Assembly: GCA_002369195.1 (NCBI GenBank)
Contig: DFEW01000063.1
Span: 1-19,972 of the forward strand
Reading direction: 5' to 3'
Origin: Christensenella sp. UBA3792
GTDB taxonomy: Bacteria; Bacillota; Clostridia; Christensenellales; CAG-138
Length of the DNA stretch: 19,972 nucleotides
Positions within the stretch are counted from its first letter, which is position 1; every line of letters starts with the position of its first letter. A program made the translations under genes and the position numbers. Positions 1 to 6,542 of the stretch are shown piece by piece. A model generated the notes under the pieces. It was not told the origin of the DNA. It saw nothing but the letters and a program-made list of their open reading frames with translations, and made no database searches.

Positions 1-422
1 AGAATGACGGAGATGCCGCGCGCGTCGCAGGCGGCGATCAGATCCTCGAAGTCCTGCATCGTGCCGTACTGCGGATCGATGGAATAGTAATCCTCGATAT
101 CGTACTTATGAAAGGTATGCGCGGGCATGATCGGCAGCAGCCACATGCCGGAGATGCCGAGGTCCGTATCCGTCTGCGGGTCGCCGTCGTTCAGGTAATC
201 GAGCTTGTCGATGAGCCCGCGAAGATCCCCGATGCCGTCGCCGTTCGAATCGGCAAAGGAGTATACAAACATCGTGTACCAGGTGCCCTGATACGGCTTG
301 TCCGGCGTGAATCCGCTCGTGCGCTGCGTTTTCAGCACCGTTTTGGGCGTACAGCCGAAAAGGAGCAGCAGCGCAAGCAGGAGGGAGAGAAGCAGCGCGG
401 CGCGCGTTCGCGGATGCCTCAT
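1..422 (-). CDS. Lipoprotein GH13 alpha-amylase, partial (N-terminal 140 codons)
   Basis: The gene starts with ATG at 422 and runs off the left edge of the window, so only about 140 N-terminal residues are visible. A short basic N-terminus and a Leu-rich core end in the lipobox L-F-G-C with Cys24, so the protein should be a surface lipoprotein. After it comes a GH13 beginning: YTMFVYSFADSNGDGIGDL, then a WLLPIMPAHTYHKYDIEDY stretch and the Y-G-T-M-Q-D-F-E-D-L helix leading to the third barrel strand. These are the classic first strands of an alpha-amylase barrel; the catalytic residues lie outside the window. Family knowledge suggests extracellular cleavage of alpha-glucan. Its ATG overlaps the TGA of the preceding minus-strand gene (ATGA), so the two are translationally coupled. 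The first barrel strands closely resemble those of the GH13 gene ending at 2542, so the two are paralogs. The exact specificity cannot be judged. Confidence 0.85.
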   Translation of the reverse strand, partial: MRHPRTRAALLLSLLLALLLLFGCTPKTVLKTQRTSGFTPDKPYQGTWYTMFVYSFADSNGDGIGDLRGLIDKLDYLNDGDPQTDTDLGISGMWLLPIMPAHTFHKYDIEDYYSIDPQYGTMQDFEDLIAACDARGISVI

Positions 423-1483
423 GCCGCCACCTTCTTTTTGCGCATCATCAGCAGCGTCGTCAGGACGGCGACCGCGAAGAGTATGGCGAACCCGATCAAG
501 AACCAGTGCAGCGGACGGATGCGGCTTTTGACGGTCACGTCAAAGGAGGTCTCAAGACCTTGGCAGCGCACGCCGACGCGGTAGGTTCCGGAGACGGAGG
601 TGTCGAAGCCGTCGAGCAGATCCGCATTGAGCGCGACGGTCTGTTCGGTGCCGTCCGAATAGGTGACGATCAGGGTGCCGGGAACGAACGCCGCGTTCTG
701 CTCATATACGGTCTGCGTGTCCTCGCCGACGCGAAGCGAGACCGGCACGACGCGTTCGTTTGCAACACCGGACGCTTCCAGATAGGATTCGGACAGATCG
801 GCGCGCGCTTCGTGATCGACCGATGGATCGAAGAACGTAGCAGATTCGATCCGGTCACCGATCACGATCTCGTTGGACGCCGGAACGATCCACCACGAGA
901 ACGCGAAGTAGTCGTCGCCGAGAAACTGAATGCCGTTCGGAATGACCTGACTCTGCGTGTTCGGACCGTACTCGTAAACCGGATAGCAGTCGAAATCGTT
1001 GAAATACTGTTCCAGCATGTCGAGATACAGCAGCTTCAGATTCCCGTCTGCCTCGCGCACGGTGAGCGTACCGCCGTTCTCTTCACATTGCGCATCCTTC
1101 CAGCCGTCCGCATATTTTCCGGCGAGCAGCCGACCCTTGCGGTTGTAGTCGTTGATGTCGGTAAAGTCGAATGACATGGTGATATAGGTCGATTCACGCT
1201 TGGACGCACCTTCGGTATAGGTGAACTGCGCGTCGGGAAGCGGGCAGAAGCCCTTGAGCTTTTCAATCAGCGCGTCGCCGGTCGAAAGCAGGAATGCCGA
1301 GTTGTTGCCTGCGGTATAGTCGCGGCCTTCCAGCGGCTCCTGATCGCCGTACACGCGGAAGGTCACCGTCTTGGTTCCGGAACAGTCGCTGTAGAACACC
1401 GTTTTTCCGTGCACGGTCGCCTCCGAACAGGCAAGACTCAGCAGCAGCATGCCGATCACGGCGAAGAGCAGAATTCGTTTCAT
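419..1483 (-). CDS. Double-anchored surface protein with LppM-like head and bacterial Ig-like domain
   Basis: 354 residues from the ATG at 1483. The in-frame ATG at 1489 was rejected because it sits only 1 nt from the GGAGG (1491-1495), whereas 1483 has 7 nt spacing. The N-terminus is a signal segment ending in a weak lipobox (S-L-A-C, Cys19). The next part contains D-C-S-G-T-K-T-V-T-F and resembles the equivalent part of the neighbouring 286-residue protein; the pattern recalls LppM/DUF3153 lipoproteins (tentative). Residues about 246-320 look like a Big_3-type Ig-like domain (GTLIVTYSDGTEQTV, then DGFDTSVSGTYRVGV). A single membrane helix (about 325-347) and a basic KKK tail finish the protein, so it would be tethered at both ends. 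It overlaps the lipoprotein amylase start by 4 nt, which suggests a role at the cell surface with that enzyme. A TATACT -10-like box lies upstream at 1531-1536 on this strand without a clear -35. The precise function is unknown. Confidence 0.8.
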   Translation of the reverse strand: MKRILLFAVIGMLLLSLACSEATVHGKTVFYSDCSGTKTVTFRVYGDQEPLEGRDYTAGNNSAFLLSTGDALIEKLKGFCPLPDAQFTYTEGASKRESTYITMSFDFTDINDYNRKGRLLAGKYADGWKDAQCEENGGTLTVREADGNLKLLYLDMLEQYFNDFDCYPVYEYGPNTQSQVIPNGIQFLGDDYFAFSWWIVPASNEIVIGDRIESATFFDPSVDHEARADLSESYLEASGVANERVVPVSLRVGEDTQTVYEQNAAFVPGTLIVTYSDGTEQTVALNADLLDGFDTSVSGTYRVGVRCQGLETSFDVTVKSRIRPLHWFLIGFAILFAVAVLTTLLMMRKKKVAA

Positions 1484-1599
1484 TGCCATTCCTCCGATTC
1501 AGATTCGGGAAGATACCATCCCATACTGTCAGTATAAAGCACCATGTATAAAAATACTGCTTCAATCTTGATATGCTTTAGCACGATATTGGAGTTTTG

Positions 1600-1636
1600 C
1601 AAAAGAAGAAAGCCCGGAAAACGCTTCCGGGCTTTT
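1600..1636 (-). terminator. Rho-independent terminator after the 286-residue LppM-like gene
   Basis: Perfect 10-bp inverted repeat AAGCCCGGAA (1610-1619) and TTCCGGGCTT (1625-1634) with a 5-nt loop. Read on the minus strand it is followed by a T-rich tract (1609-1601, TTCTTCTTTT). It lies just downstream of the stop at 1660. The remaining 1490-1599 region upstream of the next gene holds the ribosome binding site and perhaps a promoter. Confidence 0.85.
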
Positions 1637-1659
1637 CTTGGAATCTGTGCGGATACGGG

Positions 1660-2520
1660 TTACTTCGCTGCCGCCTTCTTCTTCTTGGATGCCGCGACAA
1701 CGATTGCAACGATGACGGCGACCACGACGACGCAGCCGGCGATAATGCCGATCAGAGCGCCGGTCGAGAGACCTTTGCCTGCCGGTGCGGGCACGGGTGC
1801 GGTCTGCGCGGGCTTTCCGGTGACTTCGATGTAGTCCGCCCAATCCTGCTCGACGATCGTGTTGGAATCGTTGTACTCGTTCACCTGTACGGTATTGGTC
1901 TCGGTGCCGATGGTTGCGGACACGGACATGATTGTATAAATACAAGTATAATCATATCCGTACGCTTCCAGATCGCAGTCGCCCTGTCCGTCCTTCGAGA
2001 ACGCTTCGGGATCGTTGTACAGAGAAAGGAAGATGTTGTCCAGCGAAAGCTGCGTGTTCTCGGTTTTCTCCTTGTAAGTGAAGGTGCCGTCGTCGTTCTT
2101 GGTGAAGGTCGGCGCTTCGATCTTGTCGGCGTTGTCCTTCGCAAGCTTCTTGGTCTTTTCGGTGTAGTTCTCGATGCTGTCGAATGCGTACTTGATCGTG
2201 ACGACCGTGTTGCCGCCGTCCGGTCCTACGGTGATGTCGATGTCCTCGAGCGCGGAGTAGGACTTGATCTTCGCGACGAGCGCTTCGCCCGAAACGAGCA
2301 GGTACTTCGAGTTGTTGCCGACCGTGCCGGGCTCGGCGGCGTTCTCTTCGCCGGCGAGGATCGCATCATCGCTGTAAATCACGGCAGTGATGGTCTTGGT
2401 GCCGGATCCGTCTGCGTTGACCGTAACATTGGAATTGATCAGCGCCGCCTGGCAGGCGGTCATCATCAGAACAATCGCCAGACAGATTGCCAGTACCGCA
2501 AACAGTTTTGTCTTCTTCAT
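1660..2520 (-). CDS. LppM-like surface lipoprotein with C-terminal membrane anchor
   Basis: 286 residues, start ATG at 2520 with GGAGG (2530-2534) 9 nt upstream. The N-terminus is a lipoprotein-type signal ending L-M-M-T-A-C with Cys23. Immediately after comes NVTVNADGSGTKTITAVIYS, a beta-strand repeat-like opening typical of LppM/DUF3153-type lipoproteins (recognition by pattern, not by search). A Pro/Ala linker (TAPVPAPAGKG) leads into a membrane helix around 252-275 and a KKKK tail. The protein is a shorter paralog of the product of 419-1483, sharing the D-G-S-G-T-K-T opening, the G-N-N-S-x-x-L-L-x-S-G-x-A-L segment and the TM-plus-lysine tail, but without the Ig-like domain. It is followed by a terminator and preceded by its own -10 box, so it can be a separate transcript. 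It may act as a surface scaffold or envelope factor; the function is unknown. Confidence 0.8.
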   Translation of the reverse strand: MKKTKLFAVLAICLAIVLMMTACQAALINSNVTVNADGSGTKTITAVIYSDDAILAGEENAAEPGTVGNNSKYLLVSGEALVAKIKSYSALEDIDITVGPDGGNTVVTIKYAFDSIENYTEKTKKLAKDNADKIEAPTFTKNDDGTFTYKEKTENTQLSLDNIFLSLYNDPEAFSKDGQGDCDLEAYGYDYTCIYTIMSVSATIGTETNTVQVNEYNDSNTIVEQDWADYIEVTGKPAQTAPVPAPAGKGLSTGALIGIIAGCVVVVAVIVAIVVAASKKKKAAAK

Positions 2521-2541
2521 CCCTGAGTTCCTCCATTGTGT

Positions 2542-4020
2542 TTATGGTTTGGTATTATAGCAGATCATGCTGTGTTTGGACAGCAGGATCCAACTATTGT
2601 GTGTTGTGCCGCGCTGCGGCGACCGGCCAGTCATCGGGTCCGTGACGAATGCGGCTTCGGCTGCGATCGAAATCGGCGCATCCGAAAGGTTATGATAGAT
2701 CAGCGCGGCGTCGGTTCCGGTGTGCATACGGTAGGCAAGCACGCCTTCCGGTGCGGGAAGCGGCGAGAAGCGTCCGTCACGGATCGGCGCGATGCGGCTG
2801 CGCAGGCGGATGAGCGTGCGGTAGAAGCGCAGCATCGAGTCCGGATCGCGCTCCTGAACTTCCGGCGGATCGCTGACATATCCGTGCGCGAAGCGGGCGG
2901 CGCATTGCCCCTGCCCGAACGGAAACGCGGTGCGGGCGCGCCGCAGTCCGTCGCGGCTGTCGTCCGCGAGCGGGTCGCCCGGCGTCGGCGCGAGTCCGAG
3001 TTCCTCTCCGTAATAGACAAACGGTACGCCCGGCAGCGTCAGGTATATGGCGGCGGACAGCTTCAGCAGCGCCTTGTCCCAGCCGGTCTGTTCGGCGTAG
3101 CGGAGCATATCATGATTGCTCAGAAACGGCGCGTCGATGCTGGAGGGATCGACCGACATAAACCTGCGATACGTTTCCGTCAGATATGCCGAAAAGCTGT
3201 CCGCCGTGCATGTTCCGTCGATCAGACGACGGATCCGATCGCCGAGATAAAAGTGAAAGGTACTGTCGATAGCCGCAAAATACGGCGCGCGCACCTCGCT
3301 TTCCGCCCAAACCTCGCCGACGAGAAGACAATCCGGTCGGATCGCGCGGCAATGCGCGCGAAACGCCTTCCACCAGGCGATGTTCTTTTCATGGTACGCC
3401 GTGCCTGCCGCCACTTTCGAGGGGTGGTACAGGTGCATGGCAGAGTCGAGCCGGAATCCGTCCGCGCCGAGCCGCAGCCAATAGGACGCGATGCGCAGAC
3501 ATTCTTCGCGCAGGGTCGGCTCGTCAAAGTTCAGATCCGGCATACATGCGTTGTAGATGCCCAGATACCGTTCGCCGTTCGGCGCCGCGTGCCAAGACGG
3601 AAGTCCGTTCCAGGATGCCTGCGGGTCGGGCTGCGCTGTCTGCGGGGCGTCCGCGAAGCGGTACCATCTGCGCTCCGCCGAGGCGGGATCGCGCAGCGCC
3701 TTCAAAAACGCCGGATGCCGGTCGGAGGTGCAGTTCAGAACAAGGTCGAGCAGCACCCGGATATTGCGCGCATGACATGCCGCAAAGAGCGCCTTTGCAT
3801 CCTCGACCGTCCCGAACGCGGGATCGACGCCGTAATAATCGGTCACATCGTATTTGTGATACGAAGGCGACGGATGGATCGGAGACAGCCAGATGCCGCT
3901 GATGCCAAGATTTTCCAAATAATCCAGCTTGGAGAGAATTCCCTTGAGATCCCCGATGCCGTCGCCGTTCGAATCCGCGAAGGAGGGGACGAAGATCTGA
4001 TAGTACGCTTCGATACGACC
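2542..4020 (-). CDS. GH13 alpha-amylase family enzyme without a recognisable start codon
   Basis: The open frame runs from just after a TGA at 4023-4021 to the TAA at 2542 (492 sense codons). GH13 homology begins almost at once (E-A-Y-Y-Q-I-F-V-P-S-F-A-D-S-N-G-D-G-I-G-D, from 4011), yet there is no ATG, GTG or TTG before a Leu(TTG) codon at 3918, which is well inside the conserved barrel. A GGAGG at 4031-4027 suggests initiation was once nearby, perhaps at the ATC codon 4014-4012, or that a small indel has separated start and body. The nucleophile Asp (GFRLDS, near 3446), acid/base Glu (LVGEVW, near 3314) and third Asp (SNHD, near 3110) are all present. Region I reads D-L-V-L-N-C-T-S, with Cys (3732-3730) where GH13 enzymes nearly always have His. 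No signal peptide is seen, so a cytoplasmic enzyme is expected. The C-terminal end is atypical. It could be functional with a rare start or be decaying. Confidence 0.7.
   Translation of the reverse strand, partial: GRIEAYYQIFVPSFADSNGDGIGDLKGILSKLDYLENLGISGIWLSPIHPSPSYHKYDVTDYYGVDPAFGTVEDAKALFAACHARNIRVLLDLVLNCTSDRHPAFLKALRDPASAERRWYRFADAPQTAQPDPQASWNGLPSWHAAPNGERYLGIYNACMPDLNFDEPTLREECLRIASYWLRLGADGFRLDSAMHLYHPSKVAAGTAYHEKNIAWWKAFRAHCRAIRPDCLLVGEVWAESEVRAPYFAAIDSTFHFYLGDRIRRLIDGTCTADSFSAYLTETYRRFMSVDPSSIDAPFLSNHDMLRYAEQTGWDKALLKLSAAIYLTLPGVPFVYYGEELGLAPTPGDPLADDSRDGLRRARTAFPFGQGQCAARFAHGYVSDPPEVQERDPDSMLRFYRTLIRLRSRIAPIRDGRFSPLPAPEGVLAYRMHTGTDAALIYHNLSDAPISIAAEAAFVTDPMTGRSPQRGTTHNSWILLSKHSMICYNTKP
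2554..2559 (-). promoter_or_regulatory. Consensus -10 box (TATAAT) for the LppM-like gene
   Basis: On the minus strand a perfect TATAAT occurs 34 nt before the start codon at 2520. It lies inside the last codons of the upstream GH13 gene. No good -35 is present at 16-18 bp, so the promoter may be weak or need an activator. The adjacent AGATCATGC (2562-2570) also occurs at 4082-4090 near the AraC gene. Confidence 0.45.
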
Positions 4021-4064
4021 TCACTCCCTCCGCGATTTCCCGTTGCATTTGCGAAAAACTGTGA

Positions 4065-4096
4065 TATACTGATGTCAAGCAAGATCATGCAGTATA
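4065..4096. promoter_or_regulatory. Inverted repeat in the divergent GH13/araC intergenic region
   Basis: TATACTG (4065-4071) and CAGTATA (4090-4096) form a 7-bp dyad with an 18-nt centre. They lie between the minus-strand GH13 gene and the plus-strand araC-type gene. A minus-strand TTGACA (4078-4073) sits inside, with no good -10 at normal spacing. The arrangement fits a shared operator, but this is inferred from position only. Confidence 0.35.
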
Positions 4097-4117
4097 CTTA
4101 CATAAATAATAATACTG
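4081..4117 (+). promoter_or_regulatory. Candidate araC promoter with a half-site-like element
   Basis: AAGATCATGC (4081-4090) matches AAGATAATGC found upstream of the transporter operon (5127-5136) at 9 of 10 positions. An AATAAT box (4105-4110) is followed by AATACTGTAGAAGAAA, which resembles the -10 region and downstream bases of the transporter promoter (TATACTGTAATAGAAGAAA). The shared blocks suggest similar promoter architecture and autoregulation. No convincing -35 is visible, and TATACT boxes at 4065 and 4093 are alternatives. Confidence 0.35.
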
Positions 4118-4188
4118 TAGAAGAAATGGGCGGACTATGCGATTGTTGCGAAAAAGTAGGATGAAATTGTAGTTTTCGGAGAAAAAAC

Positions 4189-5073
4189 ATGCCAACGCAA
4201 TATACCCTGTATCAGGAAATCGTACAGATGCCGAACAAGGACATCGGAATCAACGGATTCTACTATGACTGCGTACATTCGCCGAGCGCAGGCGTGTTTC
4301 CGCTGCATTGGCACGAGTGCCTGGAAATCATCTCGGTGGAAAGCGGCTGGATCGAGGTCGAGATCGACCGCAAGCGCTACCGCATCCAAAGCGGACAGAT
4401 CGCGGTAATCAATCCGCGGCAGCTGCACAGCTGCGACCGGTTCGATCCAGGCGCTACGCTTCGCTGCCTCATTATCGACATGGACGTGTTCCGCAGCCGG
4501 TTTGTCGATTCCTCTGAGGAACGGTTCATCCTGCCGCTGCTCGAAGGAAGGGTGCTGCTTGCCGAACAGATCGACGGCAGCAACGGGCTGCAATCGCTGA
4601 TCCACAGCTGCGTGGACTCCTTCGACCGGCGCGACATCGCCTATCAGCTTCACCTGAAGGCGCTGATTTTCGAGCTTCTGTATCAGCTGTTCGCCTTCCA
4701 CAGCGCCATGCGTGAGGCGGAGCAGCGCAATCTGCCTACGTCCGTTTCCCGCGAGCGGGTCAACGCGGTGCTCGAATATGTGGACACGCACTACGCGGAG
4801 CGGATCCAGTTGAATGATCTTGTAGAGATCGTTCATATCAATAAGTACTATATCTGTAAAATCTTCCAGCAGTACACCGGGAAGACAGTGTTTAATTATG
4901 TAAACGAGGTGCGCATCCGCAAGGCGGAAGAGCTGCTTTTAACGACCAATCGAACGGTGACGGACATCGCGTATGCGACCGGCTTTTTAGACATCAATTA
5001 CTTCTCACGCATCTTCAAACAGATCATGGGGATCACCCCGACGGAACTGCGAAAAAAGTATCTTAAGGTATAG
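4189..5073 (+). CDS. AraC-family transcriptional regulator
   Basis: 294 residues, ATG at 4189 preceded by CGGAG at 8-nt spacing. The N-terminal half looks like a cupin sugar-sensing domain (FPLHWHECLEI with His40 and His42, then SGQIAVINPRQLHS). The C-terminal part (about 190-294) is the double helix-turn-helix of the AraC/XylS family: VNAVLEYVDTHYAERIQLND, then YYICKIFQQYTGKT, and the signature second HTH TVTDIAYATGFLDINYFSR ending F-K-Q-I-M-G-I-T-P-T-E-L-R. Length is normal for the family. It is transcribed divergently from the left-arm genes and ends in its own terminator just before the transporter operon. It very probably activates that operon in response to the imported sugar; the effector is unknown. 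Repeats upstream of the operon have the spacing expected for AraC-type half-sites. Confidence 0.95.
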   Translation: MPTQYTLYQEIVQMPNKDIGINGFYYDCVHSPSAGVFPLHWHECLEIISVESGWIEVEIDRKRYRIQSGQIAVINPRQLHSCDRFDPGATLRCLIIDMDVFRSRFVDSSEERFILPLLEGRVLLAEQIDGSNGLQSLIHSCVDSFDRRDIAYQLHLKALIFELLYQLFAFHSAMREAEQRNLPTSVSRERVNAVLEYVDTHYAERIQLNDLVEIVHINKYYICKIFQQYTGKTVFNYVNEVRIRKAEELLLTTNRTVTDIAYATGFLDINYFSRIFKQIMGITPTELRKKYLKV

Positions 5074-5083
5074 TTAACCATTG

Positions 5084-5110
5084 AAAGCGCGCAGAACGGC
5101 GCGCTTTTTT
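5084..5110 (+). terminator. Rho-independent terminator of the araC-type gene
   Basis: AAAGCGCGC (5084-5092) pairs perfectly with GCGCGCTTT (5099-5107) around a 6-nt loop and is followed by T's through 5110. It begins 10 nt after the araC-type stop and isolates the regulator transcript from the transporter operon. Confidence 0.9.
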
Positions 5111-5126
5111 CACAGACAAAGATGTA

Positions 5127-5160
5127 AAGATAATGCTAATTCTATGCAAGATAAGCGCTA
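5127..5160 (+). promoter_or_regulatory. Two direct-repeat half-sites, probable AraC-type activator operator
   Basis: AAGATAATGCTA (5127-5138) and AAGATAAGCGCTA (5148-5160) begin exactly 21 bp apart, about two helical turns. AraC-family activators typically bind such tandem half-sites, with the proximal one touching the -35 region; here it ends where the -35 of the TATAAT promoter (5183) would lie. The similarity and spacing are visible; the binding protein is inferred to be the adjacent regulator. Confidence 0.55.
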
Positions 5161-5182
5161 TAAAGGATTCGCCGCGGCTGCG

Positions 5183-5194
5183 TATAATTATACT
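5183..5194 (+). promoter_or_regulatory. Main operon promoter -10 region
   Basis: A perfect TATAAT (5183-5188) lies 61 nt before the start codon at 5250, overlapped downstream by TATACT (5189-5194). At 16-18 bp upstream there is no TTGACA-like hexamer, which is typical for an activator-dependent promoter. The leader of about 55 nt is too short for a cobalamin riboswitch. Confidence 0.6.
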
Positions 5195-5249
5195 GTAATA
5201 GAAGAAACAGCCGAACGATCGAACAAACGAGCAAACAAGGAGAAAAAAT

Positions 5250-6515
5250 ATGAAAAAATACGTATCTATTTTGCTGGCAGCGATCCTGATCCTGATGCTG
5301 ATCCCGACGATGGGATGCAAGGGCGACGGGTCTTCGAAGGAAGGCGAGCTGACCGTTTGGGTCGGCGAGAATCTGGAGGATATGTTCAACGTCATCGCGA
5401 AGGACTATACAAAGGAAACGGGCGTACCGGTGCACGTGTTCACCTACACGGGACTGACCGCATCGGACAAGCTCGCGCTGGACGGTCCGTTCGGCAAGGG
5501 CGGAGACGTATACGTGCAGGGCGGCGGCGGAGACCTTGCAAAGGCGATCGAGCAGGGCCTGTTCGTCGAGCTCTCCAAGGAGGAGACGCAGCTGGAGACG
5601 AAGTACATCCCCGGCGCGCAGGAGCTGATGCAGTACCAGGGCAGACTGTACGGCGTTCCGCTCGGCATCGAGACGACGGCGTTCATGTACAATAAGGATC
5701 TTCTGCCCGAATTCCCGGAGACGTGGGAAGAGCTTGTTGCGTTCGCCGAATCCTTCAACCACTTCGACGGCGACATCAAAACGAAGGATCAGCGGTTCGG
5801 TCTGCTGATCGATTATACGAATCCGTACTATACCTGGGCGTTCAACGAAGCGTTCGGCGGTTACATTTTCGGCAAGGATGCGAACGGCGCATACGACCCG
5901 AACGACATCGGCATCGACAACGACGGCTCCATTGCGGCATGCGGCTTCATCAAGGACCTGCTGGACCGCAAAGTCATCCCGTCGGACCTCGCGATCACGC
6001 TGATGCAGAGCAAGTTTCAGAGCGGTCGCGCGGCGGTCATTCTCGACGGCAGCTGGGACCTTGCGAACTTCCGCAACGCTGGCATCAACGTCGGCGTCGC
6101 GCCGATCCCGCTGATCCCGCAGCCGGACGGCAGCGAAGCGCATGCGATCACGTTCTGCGGCGGTTACGGACTGGCGATCAGCTCGTTCAGCCTGAACATC
6201 GAGGAGAGCAAGAAATTCCTCGCGTTCGCGAGCAGGGACGAGTATGTGATGGAATACTATCGCGTCACGGGACGCATTCCGGCGACGGTCGGCTGCTCCG
6301 AGAACGAGGAGATCCTTAAGGACGACTGCCTGAAGGGATTCTATGCGCAATGCGATTACAGTTATCCGCAGCCCGCGATCAACGAGCTGAATGCCGTCTG
6401 GGAGCCGCTTACGGCGTCCACCACGGCAATCTATATCAACGGTGAGGATATCGCCCTGACGATGCACAAGGTCAAGGAGGATATCGCCGCAAACATCAGG
6501 CTGCTGCATCAATAA
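5250..6515 (+). CDS. Sugar ABC transporter substrate-binding lipoprotein (MalE/MdxE type)
   Basis: 421 residues with AAGGAG upstream of the ATG at good spacing. The N-terminus MKKYVSILLAAILILML leads to T-M-G-C with Cys23 as lipid anchor. The rest is a family 1 extracellular solute-binding fold: opening ELTVWVGENLEDMFNVIAKD, then YGVPLGIETTAFMYNKDLL and PETWEELVAFAESF, and later FQSGRAAVILDGSWDLANF and ITFCGGYGLAISSFS. These are the usual landmarks of maltose/maltodextrin binding proteins, and the length matches MdxE-type proteins. It is the first gene of the operon and lies directly before two permease genes. It would capture an oligosaccharide outside the cell. The ligand may be an alpha-glucan or a related, possibly methylated, oligosaccharide; the sequence alone does not decide. 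Confidence 0.93.
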   Translation: MKKYVSILLAAILILMLIPTMGCKGDGSSKEGELTVWVGENLEDMFNVIAKDYTKETGVPVHVFTYTGLTASDKLALDGPFGKGGDVYVQGGGGDLAKAIEQGLFVELSKEETQLETKYIPGAQELMQYQGRLYGVPLGIETTAFMYNKDLLPEFPETWEELVAFAESFNHFDGDIKTKDQRFGLLIDYTNPYYTWAFNEAFGGYIFGKDANGAYDPNDIGIDNDGSIAACGFIKDLLDRKVIPSDLAITLMQSKFQSGRAAVILDGSWDLANFRNAGINVGVAPIPLIPQPDGSEAHAITFCGGYGLAISSFSLNIEESKKFLAFASRDEYVMEYYRVTGRIPATVGCSENEEILKDDCLKGFYAQCDYSYPQPAINELNAVWEPLTASTTAIYINGEDIALTMHKVKEDIAANIRLLHQ

Positions 6516-6542
6516 GCCGCAAAGGGGAAGAAAGAACGAGCC

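Noticed and set aside
226..3975. Near-identical 28-bp blocks at about 226-253 and 3948-3975 as a repeat element
   Set aside because: They encode the conserved S-N-G-D-G-I-G-D-L segment in the two paralogous GH13 genes, so the match reflects gene homology.
3524..4078. 184-residue minus-strand frame starting with TTG at 4078 as the true N-terminus of the GH13 gene
   Set aside because: It is in a different frame from the GH13 body and, after a few residues, reads through the barrel-coding sequence out of frame. It has no signal peptide or homology.
5111..5249. Cobalamin riboswitch controlling the corrinoid operon
   Set aside because: The leader after the TATAAT box is only about 55 nt, and no B12-box-like or long structured region was seen.
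5250..6515. Missing ATPase as evidence of a broken transporter
   Set aside because: Firmicute CUT1 sugar importers commonly share one MsmX-type ATPase encoded elsewhere, so its absence is normal.
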